From Pseudobutyrivibrio ruminis (GTDB lineage: Bacteria; Bacillota; Clostridia; Lachnospirales; Lachnospiraceae), in assembly GCA_015057305.1 (NCBI GenBank), contig SVES01000025.1, positions 1-49,839 of the forward strand: a stretch of DNA of 49,839 bases, read 5' to 3'. A program made the position numbers and the translations under genes. Of the stretch, positions 17,491-26,759 are shown one piece after another. The notes under the pieces were generated by a model that was not told where the DNA came from, made no database searches, and worked only from the letters and a program-made list of their open reading frames with translations. Within the stretch, counting starts at the first letter, position 1. Each line of letters begins with the position of its first letter.

Positions 17491-18426
17491 ATGAGGGAAA
17501 TAAATATATCAGACATAGGAAATGTCAAAATAGGGCAAGTTGAAAATTCTGATGCTGGCACTGGTGTTACCGTTATCATTGCACCTGACAGCGCGGCATG
17601 TGGCCTTGATATCAGAGGTGGCGGCCCTGCCAGCAGAGAATCTGGCCTTATGGAGCCTCTTGCGGCTGCAGAAGTAATACATGGAGTTGTGTTAGGTGGT
17701 GGCTCTGCATTCGGCCTTGATGCAGCTGGTGGCGTCATGAAGTACCTTGCAGAAAATGGCATAGGTTTTCCTGTAGGAGATGTTGTAGTTCCCCTTGTTT
17801 GCCAATCAGATATTTTCGATTTAGGCTACAAGTCTTCAAATGTTTATCCAGATAAGGAAATGGGCTACAAAGCTGCTTCACTTGCTTTCGAAGGGAACTC
17901 TGGTAATTTTAAATCCGGCAACTTTGGTGCCGGTTGTGGCGCCACTGTTGGAAAACTACTAGGAATGGAACGCTGCACAAAATCTGGCATTGCCAGCTAC
18001 GCTGTTGCCGTTGGTGAACTAAAGGTTGGAGCAATTGTCTGCACCAATGCTCTTGGAGATATTTATGATTATGTAGACGGTAAACGAATCGCAGGAGTAC
18101 TTAATACCGATGGTTCTGCACTTAATGATTTATCCTGCGAGGAGCTTATGTATGACCTGGTAGCTAACCCACCTGCCGATTTTGCAGCCAACACAACTAT
18201 CGGTATCGTATTTACGAATGCCAAATTCAATAAGACTCAGCTTTGCAAGCTTGCCGGCATGACCCATGATGCATATGCCCGATGCATCCGCCCAGTTCAC
18301 ACATCTATGGACGGCGACAGCATCTATGCTATGTCGTTAGGTAATGTAGATGCATCACTTGATGTAGTTGGAACTCTTGCAAATCATGTTATGTGCGAAG
18401 CGATTAAGAGGAGTGTTAAAATATAA
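17491..18426 (+). CDS. P1-family peptidase (DmpA/aminopeptidase-like)
   Basis: This 311-residue protein belongs to the self-processing P1 (DmpA) peptidase family of N-terminal nucleophile hydrolases. The start IGNVKIGQVENSDAGTGVTV, the glycine-rich VVLGGGSAFGLDAAGG and the cleavage motif N-T-T-I-G (Asn 234, Thr 235) are visible. Thr 235 should become the new N-terminal nucleophile after autocleavage. It probably cleaves small peptides or amides; the substrate is unknown. AGGAGG precedes the start at 17491. It stands alone on the plus strand and ends in a bidirectional terminator. Confidence 0.88.
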   Translation: MREINISDIGNVKIGQVENSDAGTGVTVIIAPDSAACGLDIRGGGPASRESGLMEPLAAAEVIHGVVLGGGSAFGLDAAGGVMKYLAENGIGFPVGDVVVPLVCQSDIFDLGYKSSNVYPDKEMGYKAASLAFEGNSGNFKSGNFGAGCGATVGKLLGMERCTKSGIASYAVAVGELKVGAIVCTNALGDIYDYVDGKRIAGVLNTDGSALNDLSCEELMYDLVANPPADFAANTTIGIVFTNAKFNKTQLCKLAGMTHDAYARCIRPVHTSMDGDSIYAMSLGNVDASLDVVGTLANHVMCEAIKRSVKI

Positions 18427-18467
18427 AAAAAGAATGGCTATTGCCTTTGCAACAGCCATTCTTTTTT
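18425..18467. terminator. Bidirectional terminator
   Basis: The stem AAAGAATGGCT/AGCCATTCTTT has A and T runs on both sides, so it can stop the plus-strand peptidase transcript and the minus-strand zinc-ribbon gene. It overlaps the last two bases of the latter. Confidence 0.8.
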
Positions 18468-19041
18468 ATTCTGCTATAACCTCATCAATATCAATGGAAT
18501 AACCTAATAATTCTCCAACATCTGTGCATTTGCCTTTAATAACAATTGCATCTCCCTTGCTCAATTCCATAATTACAGCTTTTTGCTCATCATTCTTGAT
18601 ATAGCACTGTACATTAACTAATGACCAATCATCCTCACCAGCATTGATAGAAATATATTTTCCATTACTATCAATTGTATCTAGATATCCAGAAATTTCC
18701 AAATATTGTCCCTTGTAGGTTTCCGAAGCCTTCATTGCATTTGCTTGAAGCGCATCAGACAATTCCTGCTTGCTACATGAGATATATTCAATATTTTCTT
18801 CTGCCTTAGCTTCATCTGTATTAGTTTTCTCTACCGTAGTTGAAGCGTTCCCTTCAGATAATGTTGTTTCAGATTTAGAATCACTTCCTCCTCCAGCAAT
18901 TGCACCTATAAGAACTACTACAACTATCACAGCTATAATGATACCTAATGGTCCTTTTTGCTTCTTACGGCAATTAGGGCATATTTTAGCCTCCTTAGGT
19001 ATTTCTGTCTTACAGTACTTGCAAATTTTTTTCTCTTCCAT
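18466..19041 (-). CDS. Zinc-ribbon membrane protein with OB-like domain
   Basis: With the start at 19041 (after GGAGAGGTAAAT) this is 191 residues. An N-terminal zinc ribbon has two CxxC pairs (CKYC and CPNC), then a membrane helix (about 32-52), an acidic/Thr-rich linker, and a C-terminal domain (about 90-190) resembling the tRNA_anti-like OB fold, with YLEISGYLDTI and KGDAIVIKGKCTDVG. It probably displays an OB-like domain at the membrane. Its function is unknown. A longer start at 19071 would put the ribosome site inside the gene. Confidence 0.78.
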   Translation of the reverse strand: MEEKKICKYCKTEIPKEAKICPNCRKKQKGPLGIIIAVIVVVVLIGAIAGGGSDSKSETTLSEGNASTTVEKTNTDEAKAEENIEYISCSKQELSDALQANAMKASETYKGQYLEISGYLDTIDSNGKYISINAGEDDWSLVNVQCYIKNDEQKAVIMELSKGDAIVIKGKCTDVGELLGYSIDIDEVIAE

Positions 19042-19159
19042 ATTTACCTCTCCTTTTCTTTCCATATACATGGATTTATATGCAAATAAATTATAGTCAA
19101 TATATTGAGTATAGTCAATGAATTGACAATGTTATCTTATGTATGAGGTAAACACATAT

Positions 19160-19363
19160 ATGATTTCATACAAACCTTTTTATGAGACTTTAATTCGCAC
19201 TGGGAAAACTGAATATGAGCTTATTTACAAGTATGGTTTATCAGCAAATACCATTCACCGTATGAAGCATTCTAAACCAATCACTACTACCACATTAGAC
19301 ACTCTTTGTTTCATACTTGATTGTGACGTAAGTGATATTATTGAATACATAAAGGAAGAGTAG
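19160..19363 (+). CDS. Small Cro/C1-type HTH DNA-binding protein
   Basis: The product is about 67 residues and is almost entirely one helix-turn-helix domain of the Xre/Cro type: KTEYELIYKYGLSANTIHRM is the core, followed by TTTLDTLCFILDCDVSDIIEY. GAGG lies 11 bp before the ATG at 19160. A start at 19139 adds seven residues but has no ribosome site. Such solitary regulators are common in Lachnospiraceae. No target is visible. Confidence 0.82.
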   Translation: MISYKPFYETLIRTGKTEYELIYKYGLSANTIHRMKHSKPITTTTLDTLCFILDCDVSDIIEYIKEE

Positions 19364-19402
19364 CAACCAGTTTTAGCGAAACTTTGGTTACTACTCTTTT
19401 TT
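19356..19402. terminator. Bidirectional terminator
   Basis: The stem AAGAGTAG/CTACTCTT with inner AACCA/TGGTT is followed on the plus strand by TTTTTT. It lies between the convergent HTH gene and the nuclease-like gene. Confidence 0.75.
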
Positions 19403-20219
19403 ATTTCAAATAGTTGCTAATTATCCAACAAAGATCCTTAATATCCAGCCCATCTGTTCCAGTCTCAAATGTATATAGCAGATTTTTACCATACTCGTAG
19501 CCTAAAGTTCTATATTTTACTATCTTCCTTACAGCCGCTGTGGCATACTCTGGTTTATCCATCATTCCAAAATGTTCATAATAGAAAGTCTCCCGCGTAT
19601 CTATATTAAGCAGCGCAAAATCTGGGTGAAGTGCTTTTTTATTCAAATCACATCCTGGTTCGTAAACATATGGAATATTTTCTTTGGCAAATTTGTCCGC
19701 AATTATCTTTTCTGATTTTGATCTTACGTGTTCTCCGCTTTCAGTATAATACAATGTTTCTATTGGATACTTTTCTGCAAATGCACTATCTGCATTAACA
19801 AATGATGCTTTCCACTTAGCTATATACTGTTCATCATCCATGCAACTACTATCTATCAAAGCTTTTCTTTCTGGAGAGAGATTTGAATACAAATCATTGT
19901 ATTTATTTTTGCGATAATAGTTTAGTAGTGAATTAAGCTTATTGAGTCTTGATACAGTATCAGAATATAGTTTTCTATCAAACTCTGTCTGTGCAAGATT
20001 CTTTGCAATATTTAGGTCACTTTTTCGAATGAAAACCTTTTCAGAACAATTATTGTCCGCCAACCTACTGCATTTATAGTATTGGACATATTTTCCCTTA
20101 TTCTTTTTGATTTCTAGATAGTATCCATTATCTGGAACAAGAATCTTCTCTAATCTTTCCTTTTCAATGATAAGTCGCCCCCTCTCCTTGGCTAAAACTT
20201 CAATTATTTTCCTTTGCAT
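19401..20219 (-). CDS. Orphan PD-(D/E)XK nuclease-like protein
   Basis: This 272-residue protein has a helical, basic N-terminal half (coiled coil about 5-30 and 75-110). The C-terminal half resembles a restriction-endonuclease fold: RSKSEKIIAD (Glu 170), ALHPDFALL (Asp 200) and FYYEHFGMMD (Glu 215, His 216). These fit the E, D and E-x-K-type positions, with H-F in place of x-K. Similar modules occur attached to helicases or alone in Firmicutes. AAGGAG precedes the ATG at 20219. The 52-bp hairpin array begins 29 bp upstream. DNA cleavage is inference; it may be inactive. Confidence 0.65.
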   Translation of the reverse strand: MQRKIIEVLAKERGRLIIEKERLEKILVPDNGYYLEIKKNKGKYVQYYKCSRLADNNCSEKVFIRKSDLNIAKNLAQTEFDRKLYSDTVSRLNKLNSLLNYYRKNKYNDLYSNLSPERKALIDSSCMDDEQYIAKWKASFVNADSAFAEKYPIETLYYTESGEHVRSKSEKIIADKFAKENIPYVYEPGCDLNKKALHPDFALLNIDTRETFYYEHFGMMDKPEYATAAVRKIVKYRTLGYEYGKNLLYTFETGTDGLDIKDLCWIISNYLK

Positions 20220-20247
20220 AATGCTCCTTATCCCATAATTCCTATTT

Positions 20248-20648
20248 TTACCACCGCAAAATCTTTTTCTTCGCCCCAGTGGTATTCCTTTTTTGCTTTA
20301 CCACTGACTTAACCTTTTCCTGGCTTACAGTGGTAATTTCAGTTCTTCTTTACCACTGATTCAACCTTTTCCTGGCTTACAGTGGTAATTTCAGTTCTTC
20401 TTTACCACTGATTCAGCCTTTTCCTGGCTTACAGTGGTAATTTCAGTTCTTCTTTACCACTGATTCAGCCTTTTCCTGGTCTGCAGTGGTAATTTCTGCT
20501 CCTCTTTACCACTGACTCAACCTTTTCCTGGCTTACAGTGGTAATTTCAGTTCTTCTTTACCACTGACTCAGCCTTTTCCTGGCTTTCAGTGGTAATTTC
20601 TGCTCCTCTTTACCACTGACTCAGCTTCTATTCACTTTGCAGTGGTAA
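20248..20648. repeat. Array of eight 52-bp hairpin repeats
   Basis: Left arms start at 20248 (degenerate TTACCACCG), 20298, 20350, 20402, 20454, 20506, 20558 and 20610. Right arms CAGTGGTA start at 20277, 20328, 20380, 20432, 20484, 20536, 20588 and 20640, so the period is exactly 52 bp after the first unit. The best units also carry an inner stem, AGCC-TTTTCCT-GGCT. Both arms and loops are conserved, unlike CRISPR spacers. The related array at 1388-1690 has the same arms and period but other loops. No gene is present in 20220-20844. Confidence 0.93.
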
Positions 20649-20786
20649 TTTAATTGCATACTTAGTCACATATTTATATTAAAAAATTCATTTTTTCCAA
20701 AATCACCACCTTGCTCATAAATTTACCTGTTATCCACATAAATTGCGCCAATGAATAACTATATCCACACTCAATTGATTGAAAAA

Positions 20787-20842
20787 GTTATCGAAATGAT
20801 AACAATTGAAAAAAGAAAACTCACATACAGAAGTATGTGAGT
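20787..20842 (-). terminator. Tandem terminators after tRNA-Leu
   Basis: The stem ACTCACATAC/GTATGTGAGT (20819-20842) is followed on the minus strand by a T-rich tract. A second hairpin, GTTATC-GATAAC (20787-20803), is followed by five T. Both lie just past the tRNA-Leu 3' end. Confidence 0.8.
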
Positions 20843-20844
20843 AA

Positions 20845-20924
20845 TGCGGGTGACAGGACTTGAACCTGCACGGTCGCCCACTAGAACCTAAATCTAGCGC
20901 GTCTGCCAATTCCGCCACACCCGC
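20845..20924 (-). tRNA. tRNA-Leu (anticodon UAG)
   Basis: The minus strand folds as a complete tRNA: acceptor GCGGGTG/CACCCGC with discriminator A, anticodon stem CTAGA/TCTAG around loop TTTAGGT (anticodon TAG), a short extra arm and GGTTCAAGTCC in the T arm. CCA is not encoded. It decodes CUN leucine codons. It is transcribed from a separate promoter through a structured leader. Confidence 0.95.
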
Positions 20925-20936
20925 ATAAGCAATAAA

Positions 20937-21038
20937 GAATTGCCATTTATAATTGCTTCGCAATGGGCAATTCTGGGCAAGTAATTTCACTCACTGAATG
21001 AGCGAAATTACTTACATTAGTCGGCTCATCGACGCTAA
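20937..21038 (-). other. Hairpin-rich leader of tRNA-Leu
   Basis: Three hairpins lie side by side: GAATTGCC/GGCAATTC (20937-20973, with inner ATTGC-TTC-GCAAT), AAGTAATTTC-CTCA/TGAG-GAAATTACTT (20979-21013, one mismatch in 15 bp), and TTAG-TCG/CGA-CTAA (21017-21038). They lie between a good promoter and the tRNA, so they would form a roughly 110-base leader that must be processed away. Confidence 0.7.
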
Positions 21039-21040
21039 CT

Positions 21041-21069
21041 AATATATCATACTCCCCACCTAAAAGCAA
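21041..21069 (-). promoter_or_regulatory. Promoter of tRNA-Leu
   Basis: Minus-strand TTGCTT (21064-21069) and TATATT (21041-21046) are 17 bp apart, and TGA directly before the -10 box forms an extended -10. It partly overlaps the region of the atp terminator. Confidence 0.6.
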
Positions 21070-21070
21070 C

Positions 21071-21099
21071 AAAAAACTGCCAAAAATTTGGCAGCTTTT
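21071..21099 (-). terminator. Terminator of the atp operon
   Basis: The 8-bp stem CTGCCAAA/TTTGGCAG (21077-21094) is followed on the minus strand by six T. It lies 20 bp beyond the atpC stop. Confidence 0.85.
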
Positions 21100-21113
21100 T
21101 GGAATTTGAAATA

Positions 21114-21530
21114 TTAATTATTATGATGACTTGCGCCCTTAAGTCGAGCCATGGCCCTGGCCATATTTGCAATAGAAATCTGGTGTTCAATATAGCTTTG
21201 CTTTTGCTGCAATTCATCCTGAGCACGCTCTAGTGCTTCCTTTGCGCGGAAGGTATCAATATCCTCTGGCTTCTCGCAGGAATATGCCAATATTTTGACA
21301 CTACCATCGGGATATACTGAAAGCAACCCATCAGAAATGATTGCATGCTGCCATGATCCGTCCTCAAGCTTAAAGCGAATTTCGCCAATATCTACAACGC
21401 CTGTCATTTTTTCATGATGATTCATAATAGCTATTTCACCATCATCTGCAGGGTAGATTAACATCTCGCTTGGTCCATCATAAAACACGCCATCGCAAGC
21501 TATTATTTTAAGATTAAATAATGATGCCAT
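21114..21530 (-). CDS. atpC: ATP synthase epsilon subunit
   Basis: This is the 138-residue epsilon subunit of the F1 central stalk, which couples rotation and can inhibit hydrolysis. The N-terminal beta sandwich (FNLKIIACDGVFYDGPSEML, YPADDGEIAI, HHEKM) and the C-terminal helical hairpin (AKEALERAQDEL onward) are both present. The start at 21530 lies 3 bp after atpD. It is the last gene of the operon, before a terminator. Confidence 0.96.
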   Translation of the reverse strand: MASLFNLKIIACDGVFYDGPSEMLIYPADDGEIAIMNHHEKMTGVVDIGEIRFKLEDGSWQHAIISDGLLSVYPDGSVKILAYSCEKPEDIDTFRAKEALERAQDELQQKQSYIEHQISIANMARAMARLKGASHHNN

Positions 21531-21533
21531 AAG

Positions 21534-22940
<1,407 letters not shown>

Positions 22941-22976
22941 TCACCTCTCATTTCCAAGCAATTAGCTCGAAAATAA

Positions 22977-23999
22977 TTATTTATTCTGTAACTTCTTTTT
23001 TTCTTTTTTCTTCTTAAGTGCCTTGGCTCCGCCGATTACCTCGGTGATTTCTTGTGTAATCTGAGCCTGTCGCACTCTATTGTATTCAATAGATAAATCA
23101 TGAAGAATCTCTTCTGCATTATCTGTTGCAGTTTGCATAGCCATCATTCTGGCATTTTCCTCACTGGCTGAACATTCCACCAATGCGCCATAGCAAAAGG
23201 CTGTGAAATGATTATGCACCAGTTTTTCAAGGACAACCTTAAAGGATGGATAAAATGGAATATAATCATCCCCATGAGAGATTGCTTCCATTTCATAGCT
23301 GTTGATTGAATGTACGTGCTTTGTTCCTGCCTTCATTTCCTGGGTCGCCTTTGATGTACCTTCCTCATCAGCTGCTATCTCCTCAGCCTGTTCCTTTATA
23401 AACTTGTGAGTCTTTAGCGGAAGCAGACGTTCAACACACAATTCTTCTGTAATAGAATTAAGCATTTTAGTATAGATTATATCTATCCTGTCTAACTCCC
23501 CCTTATTGTACAAATCAATCATATACTCAGCCATAATTCGGGCACGATGCATTGTAGGATTATTTGATGAAAATTTAAAATTTTCATCCACATTGTAGCC
23601 TCCATTTATGAAAAATGAGCGTCCTACCTCACCTACAACAAAAAGCTTATATTCCTCCTTGGACATACCCTTGATTCGTTCCAAGGTCATCTTAATGGCG
23701 TTGTGATTGTAAGCACCTGCCATTCCCTTGTCACCAGTGAATACAATAAAACCATGTTTCTTAATAGTTTCATTATCATCCTCAACTCTGTTATCAAAGT
23801 AGATATGCCTGATGTCTGGAAAATGTGCCAGGCTTTCAGCAAGTCCAATCTGTGTACCCTTAAAGAAAGGTTCAGTCTCTTCCAGCTTTTTTCTGGCCTT
23901 TCTAAGCTTCATTGAAGACATCATGTACATGGCCCTAGTAATCTTCATGGTATCCTGAATACTATTTATTCTATTTTGGATTTCCTTTGTACTAGCCAT
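22977..23999 (-). CDS. atpG: ATP synthase gamma subunit, enlarged
   Basis: This is the rotating central shaft of F1. The conserved N-terminal helix IQNRINSIQDTMKITRAMYMMS, the TGDKGMAGAYN block and the C-terminal helix IEYNRVRQAQITQEITEVIGGA are present. It has 340 residues against roughly 285-290 in most bacteria. The extra length comes from an acidic/polar insertion near residues 200-245 and a Lys-rich tail (KKKKEKKKLQNK). Those parts are unlikely to disturb the shaft core. It starts 3 bp after the fused atpHA gene. Confidence 0.95.
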   Translation of the reverse strand: MASTKEIQNRINSIQDTMKITRAMYMMSSMKLRKARKKLEETEPFFKGTQIGLAESLAHFPDIRHIYFDNRVEDDNETIKKHGFIVFTGDKGMAGAYNHNAIKMTLERIKGMSKEEYKLFVVGEVGRSFFINGGYNVDENFKFSSNNPTMHRARIMAEYMIDLYNKGELDRIDIIYTKMLNSITEELCVERLLPLKTHKFIKEQAEEIAADEEGTSKATQEMKAGTKHVHSINSYEMEAISHGDDYIPFYPSFKVVLEKLVHNHFTAFCYGALVECSASEENARMMAMQTATDNAEEILHDLSIEYNRVRQAQITQEITEVIGGAKALKKKKEKKKLQNK

Positions 24000-24002
24000 A
24001 GA

Positions 24003-26018
24003 TTACTCCTGATTCTTCTTAAATTCAGTAGCTCCATCAATGATTGCTGCCTTAGTCTCATCTGACAAATCCTTTGTAGATTCAAGCTGGCTAATTATTT
24101 CTGAATGCTCTGTCTTAAAATATTCAAGCAAATCAGCTCTAAATTTCTTCACTTCCGAAAGTGCCACATCACTAAAAATATGTGCATTAGCTGATACCAG
24201 AATAATTACCTGCTCCGCCATTGAAAATGGATGAGAAAGTGGCTGCTTCAAAAGCTCCATAAGAGCACGTCCGTGAGCAAGCTGCTTTTTAGTTGCATCA
24301 TCAAGGTCTGATGAGAACTGAGTAAACACTTCCATTTCTCGGTACTGCGCAAGGTCGATACGAACAGAGCCAGCAGCCTTTTTCATAGCTTTAGTCTGAG
24401 CTGCACCACCAACACGGGATACAGAAAGACCTACGTTTACCGCTGGACGCTGACCAGCGTTGAAAAGCTCTGTCTCAAGGAATATCTGACCATCTGTGAT
24501 GGAGATAACATTGGTAGGAATGTATGCGGACAAATCACCTGCCTGTGTCTCAATAATAGGGAGGGCTGTGATAGAGCCGCCACCTGCTTCTTCTGTAATT
24601 CTTGCACTTCTTTCCAGCAATCTTGAATGGAGATAGAATACATCTCCAGGGTATGCCTCACGTCCTGGAGAACGCTCCAAAAGAAGTGAGATGGCACGAT
24701 AAGCAACTGCATGCTTTGACAAATCATCATAAACAATGAGAACATCTTTGCCTGAATACATGAAGTATTCTGCAAGAGCAGTTCCTGCGTATGGTGCAAT
24801 GTACTGCAAAGAAGCTGAATCTGAGGCAGTAGCGTTAACAATGATTGTATAATCCATTGCCCCATTATCCTTTAATGTATTTACAAGCTTTGCAACAGTA
24901 GATGCCTTCTGGCCAATTGCAACATAAACACAAATAACATCCTTACCCTTTTGATTGATGATTGTATCTGTGGCGATTGATGTCTTACCTGTCTGCCTGT
25001 CTCCAATGATAAGCTCACGTTGACCTCGTCCAATAGGAAACATTGAATCAATTGAAAGAAGACCTGTCTCCATAGGAACACTTACTGACTTTCTATCAAC
25101 GATGCTAGGTGCTGGGCACTCGATTGGTCTATAACCATCTGCTTCAATCTCACCAGCTCCATCAAGTGGTGTGCCAAGAGCATCAACGATTCGACCGAGG
25201 AAACCATTTCCAACTGGAATACCAGCCATTTTTCCTGTACGGACAACTCTAGAGCCTTCCTTGATTTCTGTATCACGGCCAAATAATATTACGCCTATTT
25301 CATCACGGCGGACATCCTGAACCATACCCTTAACACCACAATCAAAGATAACAATCTCACCGTAGAATGCATGGTCAATACCGTCGATATTGGCAATACC
25401 ATCACCAACCCATGTAACGATACCAACCTCATTATCCTTAATCTCAAGCTCAAACTCATCAACGCTTGCCTTTAATATAGACAGTATGCTTTCATCAACA
25501 GATGAAACGCCAACTGCTGCATCGATTTTTGTGGCTAATTGCTTAATACGTCCCTGCTCACTCCAATCGTACTCCTTTGTTCCAACCGAAAGGACAAAAC
25601 CACTTTTTAGTGATTCATCATGAACAAGCTCTACCTGGATATCTGCGTTTCCTGTCTCCTTGGCAAGAAATCGCTTGATGCCATTAAGCTGTTCCTCTGA
25701 TGGAGCTGTAACATATCTAAGCTTTGCCTTTTCCACAATATCTGCCTTGGCAGCCAGACTGGCTTCAAAGGCTTCTTTAATATCATAAAATAAATCAAAA
25801 TCCCCGTTTGAACATAGAAGCTTTAAGAAGTTTCTAATCTCATGTGGAAAGATGCTATCCACTACAATACACTTTTTTGAAAGCTCAACTGTAGGATTAT
25901 TAAGCTCCTCTCCAACTGCAGGCACAGCTTCAAGAATAGAAGCGGCAGACTGCAAGAAAACCTCTGCGTTAGCTATACTATGTAAGCCACGGGCATATTC
26001 TAAAGTTTTTTCTGTCAC
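24003..26018 (-). CDS. atpHA: Fused ATP synthase delta-alpha subunit
   Basis: One open frame of 671 residues holds two subunits that are normally separate. Residues 1-165 match delta (ARGLHSIANAE, CSNGDFDLFYDI, SLKSGFVLSVGTKEYDWSEQGRIKQL), which ties F1 to the outer stalk. From about 170 the chain is alpha (DNEVGIVTWVGDGIANIDG, P-loop GDRQTGKTSIATD, GLSVSRVGGAAQTKAMK). No stop or frameshift lies between. The start is GTG at 26018, near atpF. Operon order is otherwise normal. Delta sits at the top of F1 next to the alpha N terminus, so the fusion is structurally sensible. Confidence 0.95.
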   Translation of the reverse strand: MTEKTLEYARGLHSIANAEVFLQSAASILEAVPAVGEELNNPTVELSKKCIVVDSIFPHEIRNFLKLLCSNGDFDLFYDIKEAFEASLAAKADIVEKAKLRYVTAPSEEQLNGIKRFLAKETGNADIQVELVHDESLKSGFVLSVGTKEYDWSEQGRIKQLATKIDAAVGVSSVDESILSILKASVDEFELEIKDNEVGIVTWVGDGIANIDGIDHAFYGEIVIFDCGVKGMVQDVRRDEIGVILFGRDTEIKEGSRVVRTGKMAGIPVGNGFLGRIVDALGTPLDGAGEIEADGYRPIECPAPSIVDRKSVSVPMETGLLSIDSMFPIGRGQRELIIGDRQTGKTSIATDTIINQKGKDVICVYVAIGQKASTVAKLVNTLKDNGAMDYTIIVNATASDSASLQYIAPYAGTALAEYFMYSGKDVLIVYDDLSKHAVAYRAISLLLERSPGREAYPGDVFYLHSRLLERSARITEEAGGGSITALPIIETQAGDLSAYIPTNVISITDGQIFLETELFNAGQRPAVNVGLSVSRVGGAAQTKAMKKAAGSVRIDLAQYREMEVFTQFSSDLDDATKKQLAHGRALMELLKQPLSHPFSMAEQVIILVSANAHIFSDVALSEVKKFRADLLEYFKTEHSEIISQLESTKDLSDETKAAIIDGATEFKKNQE

Positions 26019-26020
26019 TT

Positions 26021-26503
26021 TTACTCACCTGCTTTATCTATAAACTCATCAAACAAGCTGCTATCAACCTGGGCACCTGTTTGACCTCCAACAACCTTTG
26101 TTGTTGCATCAACAATAATATCTGCAATTTCTTTCTTAGCACTGGCAATAATCTGCTCTTTCTCACGATTTGCCTCAGTAGCTGCTGCAGTCTTTATTTC
26201 AGAAGCACTAGCCTTGGCCTGGGCAACGATTTGCTGATATTGACCATCTGCGTTCTTTCTTGCTTCGGAAAGTATCTGCTTCTTTTCTTCTTCTGCATCT
26301 GCAAGCTTTTCGTCATATTGACGAGCCTTTTCAGCTGCAGTTTCTTCCTTCTCTTTTGCTGACTTAAAAATCTCATTAGCTTCTTCTTGGCGTTTCGCAA
26401 TAATAGCTGCAATAGGCTTGAAGAAAAAGATTTTAAAGGCAATAAAAAGAACAAGAAGATTTACTACCGTCCAAAGAATATTCCAAAATGAAACGTTAAT
26501 CAT
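26021..26503 (-). CDS. atpF: ATP synthase b subunit
   Basis: This 160-residue outer-stalk subunit has one N-terminal membrane helix (about 5-28, ending FKIFFFKPI) followed by a long charged coiled coil rich in Ala, Glu and Lys. That is the normal b-subunit plan. It joins the c ring/a subunit part to F1 through the delta domain of the fused protein. It lies 14 bp after atpE and two bp before the fused gene. Confidence 0.95.
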   Translation of the reverse strand: MINVSFWNILWTVVNLLVLFIAFKIFFFKPIAAIIAKRQEEANEIFKSAKEKEETAAEKARQYDEKLADAEEEKKQILSEARKNADGQYQQIVAQAKASASEIKTAAATEANREKEQIIASAKKEIADIIVDATTKVVGGQTGAQVDSSLFDEFIDKAGE

Positions 26504-26517
26504 AATCCTTCATTCCT

Positions 26518-26742
26518 TTACTGTAACATTACGATAATCATAAGTGCGATAACGAAACCATAAATAGCTGTTGCCTCTGCAAGGGCACAACCTAAAATCA
26601 AGTTCTTCTGAATCTTTCCTTCTGCCTCTGGCTGACGAGCGATACCCTCGCATGCCTTACCTGTTGCGATACCAATACCGATACCTGCGCCAAGACCTGT
26701 TACTACTGCAATACCTGCACCAATTGCTATAAGTGTGTTCAT
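26518..26742 (-). CDS. atpE: ATP synthase c subunit
   Basis: This 74-residue hairpin of two membrane helices joined by the polar ARQPEAEGK loop forms the rotor ring. The ion-binding Glu is in [13 protein letters not shown] of helix two. Compared with the sodium-type ring as I know it from Ilyobacter, the helix-one Gln is Ile ([10 protein letters not shown]) and the Ser after Glu is Ala, while Thr and Tyr remain. The sodium site is thus incomplete, and proton coupling is the better guess. Confidence 0.95.
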   Translation of the reverse strand: MNTLIAIGAGIAVVTGLGAGIGIGIATGKACEGIARQPEAEGKIQKNLILGCALAEATAIYGFVIALMIIVMLQ

Positions 26743-26759
26743 TTTTAATCCTCCTAAAT

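Noticed and set aside
20248-20648. CRISPR array
   Set aside because: The 31-bp and 21-bp segments are both conserved between units, the unit is palindromic, and no cas genes are near. It is a hairpin tandem repeat.
20730-20769. Two DnaA-box-like sequences (TTATCCACA at 20730 and ATATCCACA at 20761)
   Set aside because: Only two boxes, with no dnaA, dnaN or box cluster nearby. Chance or a minor DnaA-binding site is more likely than an origin.
20730-20990. 86-residue minus-strand frame
   Set aside because: It overlaps the whole tRNA-Leu gene and its terminators; the apparent protein is a translation of the tRNA.
21010-21030. Five-codon leader peptide containing CTA before tRNA-Leu(UAG)
   Set aside because: ATG-AGC-CGA-CTA-ATG-TAA is present, and the CTA matches the tRNA anticodon, but there is no ribosome site and it is too short to trust.
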